Below, piece by piece: positions 1 through 9,050 of a stretch of DNA of 37,905 nt. This stretch comes from a bacterium (GTDB lineage Bacteria > Spirochaetota > Spirochaetia > Treponematales > Rectinemataceae). Both the position numbers and the translations under genes were made by a program. Position 1 is the first letter of the stretch. Each line of letters starts with the position of its first letter. The stretch covers positions 1 to 37,905 of the forward strand of contig JAJXVS010000003.1 in the NCBI GenBank assembly GCA_021782015.1. Reading direction: 5' to 3'. The notes under the pieces are model-generated. The model was not told the origin of the DNA. It ran no database searches and saw only the letters and a program-made list of their open reading frames with translations.

Positions 1-616
1 CGCATTCGGCCCGAACGAGCTTCGACACTCCTTCGCCTTCATTGCCCACGACGATGACGGTCTTGCCCGGGAGCTCGGCTTCGGGCAAGGGGTCGCCGTC
101 CATGGCGGCGGCATAGCTCCAGAAGCCCTCCTTCTTGAGACGGCGGAGGGCCTCGGCCAGGTTCGGCACCCAGGCCAAGGGCACATAGGCCGCGGCGCCG
201 GCCGAGGCTCGGACCGCGGCCTCCGAGAGGGGAGCCGCGCGGCGCTTGGGGCTGATCACGAGGTCGCAGCCGAAGACATCGGCCGAACGCAGGATGGCGC
301 CGAAGTTTTGCGGATCTTCGATGTGGTCGAGGATGAGGACGAGGGCCTCTGTCCTGTCCTCGGAAAGGAATTCGTCGAGGTCGGCCTCGGAGGGGTTCTT
401 GGAGCTGTCGGTTTCGAAGGCGACGCCTCGATTGTCAGGCGCCATTCGATCCAATTCTTCCTGGGAAACCCGGGAAATGGGCACGACCTGCTTCGCCGCC
501 ATCTCGAGGATGGCCTTGATCCGCGGGCCTGTACCCGAGATCAGGAGGCGGCCGTGGATGGCCTTGCCTGAACGGAAGAGTTCCTCGATCGCGTGAAAGC
601 CGGTGATGCGTCGCAT
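1..616 (-). CDS. rlmB: 23S rRNA (guanosine-2'-O)-methyltransferase RlmB/TrmH (SpoU) family, truncated by the window edge
   Basis: Minus-strand translation from ATG at 616: MRRITGFHAIEELFRSGKAIHGRLLISG...LILDHIEDPQNFGAILRSADVFGCDLVISPKR...GKTVIVVGNEGEGVSKLVR. SpoU motifs D-x-DPxNxGAIxRSA and GNEGxG are present. Confidence 0.9.
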   Translation of the reverse strand, partial: MRRITGFHAIEELFRSGKAIHGRLLISGTGPRIKAILEMAAKQVVPISRVSQEELDRMAPDNRGVAFETDSSKNPSEADLDEFLSEDRTEALVLILDHIEDPQNFGAILRSADVFGCDLVISPKRRAAPLSEAAVRASAGAAAYVPLAWVPNLAEALRRLKKEGFWSYAAAMDGDPLPEAELPGKTVIVVGNEGEGVSKLVRAEC

Positions 617-735
617 GGCGACGATAGTACGCGGGCCGGAGGAAGGATGTCCACACGCGGAGGGCGACGAGGCGACACGGGACGGCGAGGCGGCTTCCTC
701 TCCCGAACGGGGTCATTTATAGTGGGGGCGTCTTC

Positions 736-2520
736 TTGCAGTCTTCCGATGAAAAGGAGATCTCGTTGAAGAATCGATCGATGCGCACGCCCCTGCTCCT
801 GACGATGGGCTTGACGGCCCTTGTGCCTCTCTTTCTCGTCTGGGCCCTGACCCTGGTCCAGGTCGGCAGGATTTCCTCGGCCGCATCGCGCGAGAGCATG
901 GCGCTGGCCTATTCCGATCTCGATCACAGCCTCCGCGGCGTCCTCGACATGGCGACCGTCCAAAACGAGCTCATCGCGCGATCCGGTCTCCAGGGAGACG
1001 CCGCCCTTCGGGCCCTCGCGATCGCGAAAGAGGCAGTGCGGTACCGTATTCTTCATATCACAATTGGAAAGACCGGCTATGTGTATGTCCTGGATCCGAA
1101 GGGCCGCTACATCGTTTCCTACCAGGGGCAGCGCGACGGCGAGCTGATTTGGGACGCCAAGGACTCGAGCGGCCGTCTCTTCGTCCAGAGCATCATCGCC
1201 AAGGCGATGGCCCTCCAACCGGGCGGAATCGCCGAGGAGATCTATCCCTGGAAGAACGCCTCGGACGCGGCGCCAAGGATGAAGATCGCCCGTCTGGGTT
1301 ACTTCGAGCCCTGGGGCTGGATCGTCGGCGTCGGGTCCTACGAAGATGAATTCCTCGGCGCGACGATGAGGATCGGCGAAATAGGCGGGCAAAGCGATCT
1401 CATTCTCGGAATCTCGATTCTGATCGTGGCCGTCATCGTGGTCCTGATCGCCTTGCGTTTCGCCGGGCGCTTCACGAAACCGATGGCCATCTATTCCGCG
1501 GCCATGGGGCGAATCGCCGAAGGGGATCTCGTGACGGAGGTCGCCAGCGTGAAGGCAGTGGGCGCCGATCGGGGACTGGATGAGATAGGGCTGCTCGGCA
1601 CCTCCCTGGAGGTGGCGCGGGGCAATCTTCGCGCCGGGTTCATCGACATGGCGGCGAAAGCCAATGACCTCGGCTCGCATTCAACGCGGCTCGCCTCGAT
1701 CGCTTCGTCGCTGCGCGATTCGACGGAGACGACCATGGAGCGCATCGGCGCGTCGGCCACCGCGGTCGAGGAGCTGAGCTCCACGATGATCACCGTCGCC
1801 GCCGAAATGGAAGAGACCTCGACGAGCATCGCCTCGGTGGCGACGGCGGCCGAGGAAATGACGGCAACCATCGGGGAGATCGCGCGGAGCTCGGGTCAGG
1901 CACGCTCGATGACGATCGAGGCGGTCGAGGCCTCGCGCCTCGTCGACGAGAGCATGGGCCAGTTCGGCTCGGCCGCCTCGGCCATCGGCTCGATCACCGA
2001 TTCCATCAATGCCATTTCGTCCCAGACGAACCTCCTGGCGCTCAACGCCACGATCGAGGCCGCGAGGGCGGGACAGGCGGGAAAGGGTTTCGCCGTGGTC
2101 GCCAACGAGATCAAGGCTCTGGCGCGGCAGACCGCGACCGCGACGGAGGATATCAAGGCCAGGATCGGGGGAATGCAGGATTCCACCTCGGATGTATCCA
2201 AATCCATCAAGGGCATTTCGAAGTCGATCGGCGCCCTTGAGACGATCGTTACCGGGATCGCGGCCTCGATCGAGCAACAATCGGCGGTCACGAGGTCCAT
2301 AGCGGAAAACATGTCGCAATCGTCCAAGGTGATAGCCGAGACCAGCGGCAACATCGCCCAGGCCTCGGGCGCGGCGGGCTCGATAGCCAGAGACATTGCG
2401 AAGGTGGATGGAACCGCCAAGGAGATCGCGAAGGTGAGCCTGGGACTTTCGGAAGACTCCAAAGGTCTCGAAACAATCGCCGAAGAGTTGTTGGGCACCA
2501 TCGGACGGTATAAAATCTAG
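736..2520 (+). CDS. Methyl-accepting chemotaxis protein (N-terminal TM, Cache-type sensor, HAMP, MCP signalling domain)
   Basis: Conserved MCP hairpin [43 protein letters not shown]. Cache-like segment [21 protein letters not shown]...[10 protein letters not shown]. Start uncertain (TTG 736 or ATG 781). Confidence 0.95.
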   Translation: MQSSDEKEISLKNRSMRTPLLLTMGLTALVPLFLVWALTLVQVGRISSAASRESMALAYSDLDHSLRGVLDMATVQNELIARSGLQGDAALRALAIAKEAVRYRILHITIGKTGYVYVLDPKGRYIVSYQGQRDGELIWDAKDSSGRLFVQSIIAKAMALQPGGIAEEIYPWKNASDAAPRMKIARLGYFEPWGWIVGVGSYEDEFLGATMRIGEIGGQSDLILGISILIVAVIVVLIALRFAGRFTKPMAIYSAAMGRIAEGDLVTEVASVKAVGADRGLDEIGLLGTSLEVARGNLRAGFIDMAAKANDLGSHSTRLASIASSLRDSTETTMERIGASATAVEELSSTMITVAAEMEETSTSIASVATAAEEMTATIGEIARSSGQARSMTIEAVEASRLVDESMGQFGSAASAIGSITDSINAISSQTNLLALNATIEAARAGQAGKGFAVVANEIKALARQTATATEDIKARIGGMQDSTSDVSKSIKGISKSIGALETIVTGIAASIEQQSAVTRSIAENMSQSSKVIAETSGNIAQASGAAGSIARDIAKVDGTAKEIAKVSLGLSEDSKGLETIAEELLGTIGRYKI

Positions 2521-2551
2521 CCTGAAATACTTACATGTAAACGGAGAAGCC

Positions 2552-4039
2552 ATGACAGATGCCGAAGGTAAGACGATTCTCCTCGTCGAAGACGAAATCC
2601 TGATCGCCATGATGGAAAAGCGGCAGCTCGAGCAGGAGGGCTATCGAGTCCTCCACGTCAACAGCGGCGAAAAAGCCGTCGAGCTGGTTCGGGCGGGCAA
2701 GGAAGTCATCGACATAGTACTTATGGACATTAACCTCGGCCCCGGCATCGACGGCACGGAGGCTGCGGCAGAAATCCTCAAGAGCAAGGACATGCCTCTG
2801 GTCTTTCTTTCCTCCCATACCGAGCGGGAAATCGTCCGGAAGACTGAGGAAATAACCAATTATGGCTATGTCGTCAAGAATTCGGGCATCACCGTCCTCG
2901 ACGCCTCCATCAAGATGGCCTTCAAGCTTTTCCTGGCACGACAGAACATCCAGACCCAGCGCATGGACATCGAGGCGGCCTACGAGGAGATGCAGGTCGC
3001 GAACGAGGAATTGATCGCCTCGGAAGAGCGCCTGATCCGAAGCGAATCATCGGTCCGGAACAGGCTCAAGGCGATCATGGAACCTGATGGGGACCTCGGC
3101 GATCTGGAACTTTCGGACATCATCGATACCGACATCCTCCAATCCCTCCTCGAGGATTTCCACAGGCTCACGGGTATACTCGGGGCCATTCTCGACGTGT
3201 CGGGCAAGGTGCTGGTCGCCGTGGGATGGCAGGATATCTGCACGAAGTTCCACCGCTGCAATCCGGACTCCCTCAAGAACTGCCTCGAAAGCGACACCCT
3301 GCTCACCAAGGGTGTGCGGCCCAAGACCTTCAAGACCTACCGCTGCAAGAACAACATGTGGGATATGGTCACACCCCTCATCATCGGCGGGCGGCACATG
3401 GGAAATGTCTTCATAGGTCAGTTCATCTACGACGACGAGGAACCCGATATCGAAATGTTCCGCGCCCAGGCCCGGCGCTACGGCTTCGAGGAGGAAGCCT
3501 ATCTCGCCGCCCTCCATCGTGTTCCCCGTTTCAGCAAGGAGACCGTGGACGCGGGTATGCGCTTCTATGCGCGGCTCTCGGAAATCATTTCGTCCATGAG
3601 TTATGGGGCCATTCAGCGATCGCGAATGCTCGCCGCGGGCGATCGGACCCAGGAGGCCCTCCTTATGACGACGGAGCGCCTCCGCCTGGCGACGGAGATG
3701 GCGGGCATCGCCGTGTGGGAATACGATTTCAACTCGAACAGCATGACTCGATCCGACAATCACGACGCCCTCTATGGACTCGCCCCCCAACCCCATTGGG
3801 ACATCGGCACCTTCCTCGCCGCCACCTATCCGGACGATCGTAAATTGTCCAACTATTACATTGAGAAATCCGTCGCGCCGGGCGGCCCCGATCGCTACGA
3901 ATTCGACTTCCGCGTCGTCTTCCCTGATGCTTCGATTCGCTGGCTTAACGTCAAGGGGCAGGTAATCCGGCGCGACGATGAGGGCCGGGGCGTCATCGTG
4001 CGCGGTTGCCTCATCGACATCACCGAATGGAAGGCCTGA
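2552..4039 (+). CDS. Response-regulator receiver + PocR sensory domain + PAS, no recognisable output domain
   Basis: Receiver ILLVEDEILIAMMEKRQLEQEGY...DIVLMDINLGPGIDG. PocR-like LSDIIDTDILQSLLEDFHRLTGILGAILDVSGKVLVAVGWQDICTKFHRCNPDS. PAS-like C-terminus ending ...VRGCLIDITEWKA*. Confidence 0.85.
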   Translation: MTDAEGKTILLVEDEILIAMMEKRQLEQEGYRVLHVNSGEKAVELVRAGKEVIDIVLMDINLGPGIDGTEAAAEILKSKDMPLVFLSSHTEREIVRKTEEITNYGYVVKNSGITVLDASIKMAFKLFLARQNIQTQRMDIEAAYEEMQVANEELIASEERLIRSESSVRNRLKAIMEPDGDLGDLELSDIIDTDILQSLLEDFHRLTGILGAILDVSGKVLVAVGWQDICTKFHRCNPDSLKNCLESDTLLTKGVRPKTFKTYRCKNNMWDMVTPLIIGGRHMGNVFIGQFIYDDEEPDIEMFRAQARRYGFEEEAYLAALHRVPRFSKETVDAGMRFYARLSEIISSMSYGAIQRSRMLAAGDRTQEALLMTTERLRLATEMAGIAVWEYDFNSNSMTRSDNHDALYGLAPQPHWDIGTFLAATYPDDRKLSNYYIEKSVAPGGPDRYEFDFRVVFPDASIRWLNVKGQVIRRDDEGRGVIVRGCLIDITEWKA

Positions 4040-4938
4040 TGGACGTGGCCGCCCAACCCGGTGGCGGCTTGAGCCCCCGAGCCCTGATCGCATTTCTGCG
4101 ACTCTTCAACGCGAAGGCCTCCTTTTCGCGGCAACTTCGCAGGCCCTCGCGAAAACCCTTTTCAATGCATGGGAGGGGCCGCGCTCCTGGCTTCCGCATG
4201 ACGAGGGAAACAGTCGAGGGCTTCGATGTCCTGAGCGTCGAACCCAAAGGAAGCTGGAGCCGGCGCGTCGTCTTCTACCACGGCGGGGCCTACGTTCTGG
4301 GGCCGAGCTTTCTCCACCGCCTCGCCATCGAGAGCCTTGTCGCACAGGGCCTGGCCCTCAGCCTCGTGGACTACCCCAAGGCGCCCGAACACAACTGCGA
4401 CAGCACCCTCCGCGTCGCCCGGCTCGCCTATGAGGAAATCGCCCGCACCAATCCGGACGTCGAACTCGCCCTTCTCGGCGATTCCGCCGGCGGGGGCCTC
4501 GCCCTCGCGACCCTCCAGGCACTCCGCGACGAAGCCTTCGCGCCCCTGCCTCGGGCGACCGCCCTCCTCTCGCCCTGGGTCGACCTCTCGATGAGCAACC
4601 CGGCCATTGCAGACTTCGAGGGCCGCGATCCCCTCCTCTCCCTCGAAGGACTCCGCTTTGCAGCTGAAATCTACGCTGCGGGAAGGGAGCTCCGTACCCC
4701 CGGCATCTCGCCTCTTTACGGAGATCTTTCCCAATTGGGAGAGGTCGCCCTCTACTTCGGCACCGAGGAGCTTCTCAACCCCGACTGCGCCCTCCTCGCT
4801 CGGCGCCTCGCCGAGTCGCCGGGCACCCGGCCAGCGATCCATATCGGCGAAGGCATGATCCACGATTGGCCCCTCATTCCTCTGGCTGCGGGCAAGAAGG
4901 CACTCCGGGAGATCGGCGAGTTCCTCGCGTCGAAGTAA
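4039..4938 (+). CDS. Alpha/beta hydrolase, HSL/acetyl-esterase family
   Basis: VVFYHGGAYVLG (oxyanion HGG), LLGDSAGGGLA nucleophile elbow, C-terminal GEGMIHDWPL. ATG overlaps the upstream stop (TGATG). Confidence 0.85.
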   Translation: MDVAAQPGGGLSPRALIAFLRLFNAKASFSRQLRRPSRKPFSMHGRGRAPGFRMTRETVEGFDVLSVEPKGSWSRRVVFYHGGAYVLGPSFLHRLAIESLVAQGLALSLVDYPKAPEHNCDSTLRVARLAYEEIARTNPDVELALLGDSAGGGLALATLQALRDEAFAPLPRATALLSPWVDLSMSNPAIADFEGRDPLLSLEGLRFAAEIYAAGRELRTPGISPLYGDLSQLGEVALYFGTEELLNPDCALLARRLAESPGTRPAIHIGEGMIHDWPLIPLAAGKKALREIGEFLASK

Positions 4939-4965
4939 CCGGCCCTTTCACACTATCCTCTTGCT

Positions 4966-5106
4966 GTGATTCCCGTTCTCAAAGATACCGGACAGGCGCC
5001 GCCCGGAAAAGCGTGCCAAATTGTGAACGTGTACCCGGGCCTGGCGACGCGCAAGATGAAGGAGGTGGGACGCTCGATTCGCACCACGATGCCGGAGATC
5101 TTTTAG
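4966..5106 (+). CDS. Short uncharacterised ORF (46 aa), possible gene remnant
   Basis: GTG at 4966, TAG at 5104-5106: VIPVLKDTGQAPPGKACQIVNVYPGLATRKMKEVGRSIRTTMPEIF*. No recognised family. Confidence 0.2.
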   Translation: MIPVLKDTGQAPPGKACQIVNVYPGLATRKMKEVGRSIRTTMPEIF

Positions 5107-5138
5107 GCGAGCCAATGGACCTGCAGCCCGGCCGGCCT

Positions 5139-5199
5139 CCCCATGACTCGGGGCACGATCATCGAAGCCGTCATCATGCCGACGAAGACCGGGCCGGCC
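5139..5199 (-). pseudogene. Remnant of an MFS transporter gene, related to the intact gene at 9051-10349
   Basis: 61-nt ungapped match to 9456-9516 with 11 mismatches by hand count (21 nt identical core tcatcatgccgacgaagaccg). Minus-strand peptide AGPVFVGMMTASMIVPRVMG versus TGSVFVGMMIASPIVPRVIG in the intact transporter. Confidence 0.6.
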
Positions 5200-5319
5200 A
5201 TCGGAGTACAGCGGATTTTCCCCACTCACCGGTGAAACCTCGGGGATCGCTCCGCTCCCATGGCAGGGTGGAATCGGCCTTGGAGCTGCTTTATGCACAG
5301 CCCCGTTCCTCCCTCGCCG

Positions 5320-6261
5320 TCAATAGAGCCGCGCCATCGCTCGCGTGAAATCGCGCATTTCCCCGAGTATTTCCCCGTCGCCGAGGACCCGAACGCCTTC
5401 GCCGAATCGGAGCATGAACCGCGTGAACTCGACCGGATTGTGGACCTTAAGTGTTATAACAATCGATCCATCCGGCTGCTTCTCCTCTCTCTGATCGAGA
5501 CGGAGCTTGTTGCGTTCGAAATAGGGTGCGATGCCCGGCAACGCCTCGAAGCGGGCCTCCGCTATCCTTCCCTCGTCGTGTCTGATCATTTTGCCCCAGG
5601 CGCTCCGGCAATAATTGCCGAGTTCCAGGATCGCGGAGGCGGCGAGGGGCGGCCCGTCTTCCTTCCTGAAGTCGGAGATTTTCGAAGTGGCAAGGCAGAC
5701 GAGGTGGTCATGTTCCTCGTCCCAGGCGACAAGGTAGATCTGCACCGGGTCGAGATAGAGACGAATGGGCACGCAACGGTGGCGCTTTAAGCTGTCTTCC
5801 GAGGGATAATCGAAGGAGATCCAGGTGCCTCGAACGAGGGATTCGAAGAGATCGTGGAGCAGGGGGTCGGGGGCGTTTCCGCGGGAGACGTCGATGAAGG
5901 CCCGGACCTTTTCGAGGACCCGCGCGGGGACCCCATGGTTCTTGTCGAGGAGTCCGCCCAGGGGAGTGCTCGCGATGGCCGCCGCCGCGCGCTCATCGTA
6001 GGAACCGCCGATGATCTCGACGAGCTCGGTGCTTCGGGCGAGGCTATAGCGACCGCCCGCCTGCCGGATGAGGGGTTCCCCATCCGGCGAGGCGCGATTG
6101 ATGTCCTTTACATATCGATAGACTGTCCGCTCATCGCATTCCAGCAAACCCGCGATGTCGGATCGGCTCATTCCCTTCGTCCCGAGGGCCAGGAGGAGTT
6201 CGAAGGTCCTCGCGACCTTTTCGCTGCCCCTCGACGACTCGTCCCTTTCGGCCTTGTTCAC
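5320..6261 (-). CDS. WYL-domain transcriptional regulator (N-terminal HTH)
   Basis: HTH MSRSDIAGLLECDERTVYRYVKDIN. WYL-like core WISFDYPSEDSLKRHRCVPIRLYLDPVQIYLVAWDEEHDHLVCLATSKISDFR and C-terminal extension. Confidence 0.85.
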   Translation of the reverse strand: MNKAERDESSRGSEKVARTFELLLALGTKGMSRSDIAGLLECDERTVYRYVKDINRASPDGEPLIRQAGGRYSLARSTELVEIIGGSYDERAAAAIASTPLGGLLDKNHGVPARVLEKVRAFIDVSRGNAPDPLLHDLFESLVRGTWISFDYPSEDSLKRHRCVPIRLYLDPVQIYLVAWDEEHDHLVCLATSKISDFRKEDGPPLAASAILELGNYCRSAWGKMIRHDEGRIAEARFEALPGIAPYFERNKLRLDQREEKQPDGSIVITLKVHNPVEFTRFMLRFGEGVRVLGDGEILGEMRDFTRAMARLY

Positions 6262-6274
6262 ATCGGTCCCCCTC

Positions 6275-8524
6275 TCAGCGAAAACCGATGCTGCGTTCGC
6301 TGCGCTTCAAGGCGCATTCCCGGCCGAGTTCATTAAGGAGGCCGTTCCAATCGCTGCCGGTTCCCGCGAACTCGAGGCGATCGGCGACAGCCGCCACATC
6401 GCCGGGGCTGAGGAGCCCGACGAAGGGCGCAAGGGCGTCCTTCGCATCGGCAGGCTGCAGTATTGTCGGGAAAAGACCGGAGAGCAAGCGCGCGATGCCT
6501 TCCGCCCCGAGAGGCTTGAATTCCACTTTGAGTTGGAAGCGTCGGAGCGAGGCCGCGTCCAATGTCGAGACGAGATTTGTGCAGCAGACGAGGACGCCCC
6601 GGTACGCTTCCATCTGCGTCAGGAATTCGTTGACCGCGGTTACCTCCCAGGACTTCTCCGCCCGCGAACGTTCCCGGAGGAAGCTATCGGCCTCGTCCAC
6701 GAGGAGGAGGCCGTCCTCGCGTTCGGCCTCGCGGAAGGCCGCGGCGATCGCCTTCTCCGTTCCGCCGACGAACATGCTGAGAAGGTCTGAGGCCCGCCGC
6801 ACTACGAGTAGCAGGCCCGTCTCCGCGGCCAGATGTCGTGCGAGTTCGGTCTTGCCGGTGCCCGGCGCTCCCCAGAAGAGAAGGCGGAGCCCGCGGCGAT
6901 CGGGGCCATCGCGCCGGAGCGTCCAGTTCTTCAGGGCTGTAAAGATATGTTCACGTTCCATGTCGAGATTGAGCACGCCCGGATCGTAGGCTCGCGCAGG
7001 CGGATTCGACGGCCGAGACAGCGCGCCTTCGACAAGCCTCGTCTGGCTTTCGAGCGAAGAGCGAATCAGGGTTTCCGTTCCGGTGTCGTTCCCCTGCGCT
7101 CGCAGGGAATCCAGAAGTGCAAGGGCGCTGCCGATGCCCGCCGCGTTCGTCTCGTATTCCTCGGAAAGACGCCGCAGGATCGAAGGGTTCAATTCAGCCT
7201 TTAATTTCGGATCGCGTCCCGCGAGGGCTGCCGCCCAGAGGCGCCTGCGATCGAGGGGGGTAAAGCGCTCGAAGGCCAGGGCGAAGGAGAATCGCCGCTT
7301 GATGGAATCGTCCATGAGTTCGGTCCAATTGACGATCCAGATGATGGTTCGCGTGGGGGTCTCGAGAAAACCGTTGATCCAGGACTTGCTCACGACGGTG
7401 GGGGATGTGAAGATCGACCGCCCGACGCTGAGAAGACTATCCGCCTCATCGACGACGAGAATCTGACGCAACGGATCGAGAGAGGCGACGGACATGGAGA
7501 GGGCCGCCTGCCGATCCTTCACGGCGCCAGAAAGCCCTTGGCCGAGGAACCAGGCTTCTTTGCCCGTCACCGCGGCGAGGCTCTTCGCGAATTCCGTCTT
7601 GCCCGTACCCGGTTCGCCATGGAGGAGAATATTGAGGGGGCGGCCGGAAGCGACGAGGTCCCGCGCGATGGCGACAGCCAAAGGCGGAAGCGAAAAATCG
7701 TCGAGGGCGAAGTCGGCTCTCCCACCGGGCATGCAGAGCCTTTCGTGCGAGAGTGATCCGATGAAGCCGGCAAGGCCATCGACGAGCATCGGGGCGAATT
7801 GGACGGAGGCGAGAGCCTCGTCGTCGTCGCGGGAAAGAAGTCCGCTCTTGATAAGACTCCCCGAGGCGGAGAGGGCTCTGATGACATCGGACTCCGCAAT
7901 GCCGCAGCAGGCGGCTACGAAGCGGGGTTTCATCTGGATGAGCATCTTGTCGAAGAGACTCTCCAACTCGTCGCACTGCTTGACTGCAAAGTAGAAGAGC
8001 AGGACCGAGGAGTCCTCGAACGTAAGATTGAAGATGCGTGCAAGTTCAACGACCCGGGTTGCGAGCTGCCCGGAGGGGCGCACAGGCTCCCGGTCCTCGA
8101 GCAAACTGGCGGCAAGGGAGCGCGCGATCACGTGCTCGACGACCCGCGCGACATCATCGGCGGGAAGGCGGCCGGCAAGCTGCCCTATGGCGCAGGTTAT
8201 TTCGTCCTTCGACCAGGGAGAGGGAAGTTCATCCTCGTCGATGGGTTTGCCGCCTTGAAGCGCGAACTCGCGGAGTCGCGCGATAAGTTCCACCCTCTCT
8301 TCGGTTTCGAGCACCGTGACGAGGAACTCGGCTTTTTCGTCACAGTACCTCACCCGCGTAAGAATTCTGGCGGCGTATGCCTTAAGCAGCGAGAGAAGGC
8401 CATCGGCCGAGGTCCCGTTGGGATCGATCAGGAATTTCGCGTCGGCGTCGAGCGAATTCCTTGAAGTGTGTCTGAATCGTGCCATGTGGCAAAGATAAGA
8501 TGGGGGACTGACGATTGTTGTCAT
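6275..8524 (-). CDS. Tandem (two-module) AAA+ ATPase; start may be 8485
   Basis: Module 1: LLHGEPGTGKTEFAKSLA ... ILVVDEADSLLS. Module 2: LFWGAPGTGKTELARHLAAETG ... LLLVDEADSFLRERSRAEKSWEVTAVNEFLTQME. Alternative start ATG 8485 (MARFRHTSRN). Confidence 0.85.
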   Translation of the reverse strand: MTTIVSPPSYLCHMARFRHTSRNSLDADAKFLIDPNGTSADGLLSLLKAYAARILTRVRYCDEKAEFLVTVLETEERVELIARLREFALQGGKPIDEDELPSPWSKDEITCAIGQLAGRLPADDVARVVEHVIARSLAASLLEDREPVRPSGQLATRVVELARIFNLTFEDSSVLLFYFAVKQCDELESLFDKMLIQMKPRFVAACCGIAESDVIRALSASGSLIKSGLLSRDDDEALASVQFAPMLVDGLAGFIGSLSHERLCMPGGRADFALDDFSLPPLAVAIARDLVASGRPLNILLHGEPGTGKTEFAKSLAAVTGKEAWFLGQGLSGAVKDRQAALSMSVASLDPLRQILVVDEADSLLSVGRSIFTSPTVVSKSWINGFLETPTRTIIWIVNWTELMDDSIKRRFSFALAFERFTPLDRRRLWAAALAGRDPKLKAELNPSILRRLSEEYETNAAGIGSALALLDSLRAQGNDTGTETLIRSSLESQTRLVEGALSRPSNPPARAYDPGVLNLDMEREHIFTALKNWTLRRDGPDRRGLRLLFWGAPGTGKTELARHLAAETGLLLVVRRASDLLSMFVGGTEKAIAAAFREAEREDGLLLVDEADSFLRERSRAEKSWEVTAVNEFLTQMEAYRGVLVCCTNLVSTLDAASLRRFQLKVEFKPLGAEGIARLLSGLFPTILQPADAKDALAPFVGLLSPGDVAAVADRLEFAGTGSDWNGLLNELGRECALKRSERSIGFR

Positions 8525-8576
8525 CCGGCACCTCCAAACCGCCTGTCGATGCCAGCTGCGGCTTACTTGTCAGCTA

Positions 8577-8770
8577 GGAGGCTGTCGGACTTAGTATTTT
8601 CGCGGAGAGCGAGAGAGCCTTGAGACCAAAATTGGTGAGGATTGAGGCCCATACTTCCTGTATGGGCCGATTGACGAGCCAATTTTGGGCCGAGGATGGC
8701 CGCTCTCCGCGAAAAAGCGCTCAAATAAATGTTTCTTTTGTGTTGCGCGGTAATAAGTCCGACAGCCTCC
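8577..8770. repeat. ~194-bp MITE/REP-like palindromic element with 17-bp perfect terminal inverted repeats
   Basis: Terminal arms ggaggctgtcggactta (8577-8593) / taagtccgacagcctcc (8754-8770). Inner arms ttttcgcggagagc (8597-8610) / gctctccgcgaaaa (8702-8715). Central hairpin ggcccata-cttcctg-tatgggcc (8646-8668). Confidence 0.75.
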
Positions 8771-9050
8771 CAGGATGCAGTTTTTCCCGACAAGACCATC
8801 GTTCGATCGCCATGAAACACGTCCTAGTTATGCGCGATGCCATTGTATCGAAGCCGTCGAGGAGATCTTTCGCTCATTCTTCGAAAGTCCTTTTCGCAGG
8901 GCCTAGCCGTGCGAGGTCTTCGTGTAGATCGCACCCAACAAGCCATTTCGTCTCTCAGTTCATGGTCGCGCCCACGATCCCATAACCCATGACATCCGAT
9001 CGACTATTATAGCCATAAATAGTTACTCTGCAAATTTCGCTCCAAAGGCT

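Noticed and set aside
541-1680. 379-aa minus-strand ORF opposite the chemoreceptor and rlmB 5' end
   Set aside because: Arg/His/Pro-rich shadow ORF; MCP and rlmB reading frames explain the sequence.
8563-8985. Short ORFs across the palindromic element (8563..8820 -, 8620..8985 +)
   Set aside because: They are translations of the MITE-like repeat in both directions; no independent RBS or domain evidence.
8771-9050. Possible pseudogene between the MITE-like element and the MFS gene
   Set aside because: Minus-strand peptide fragments (e.g. ETKWLVGCDLHEDLARLGPAKRTFEE) are interrupted by stops; too weak to call without a homology search.
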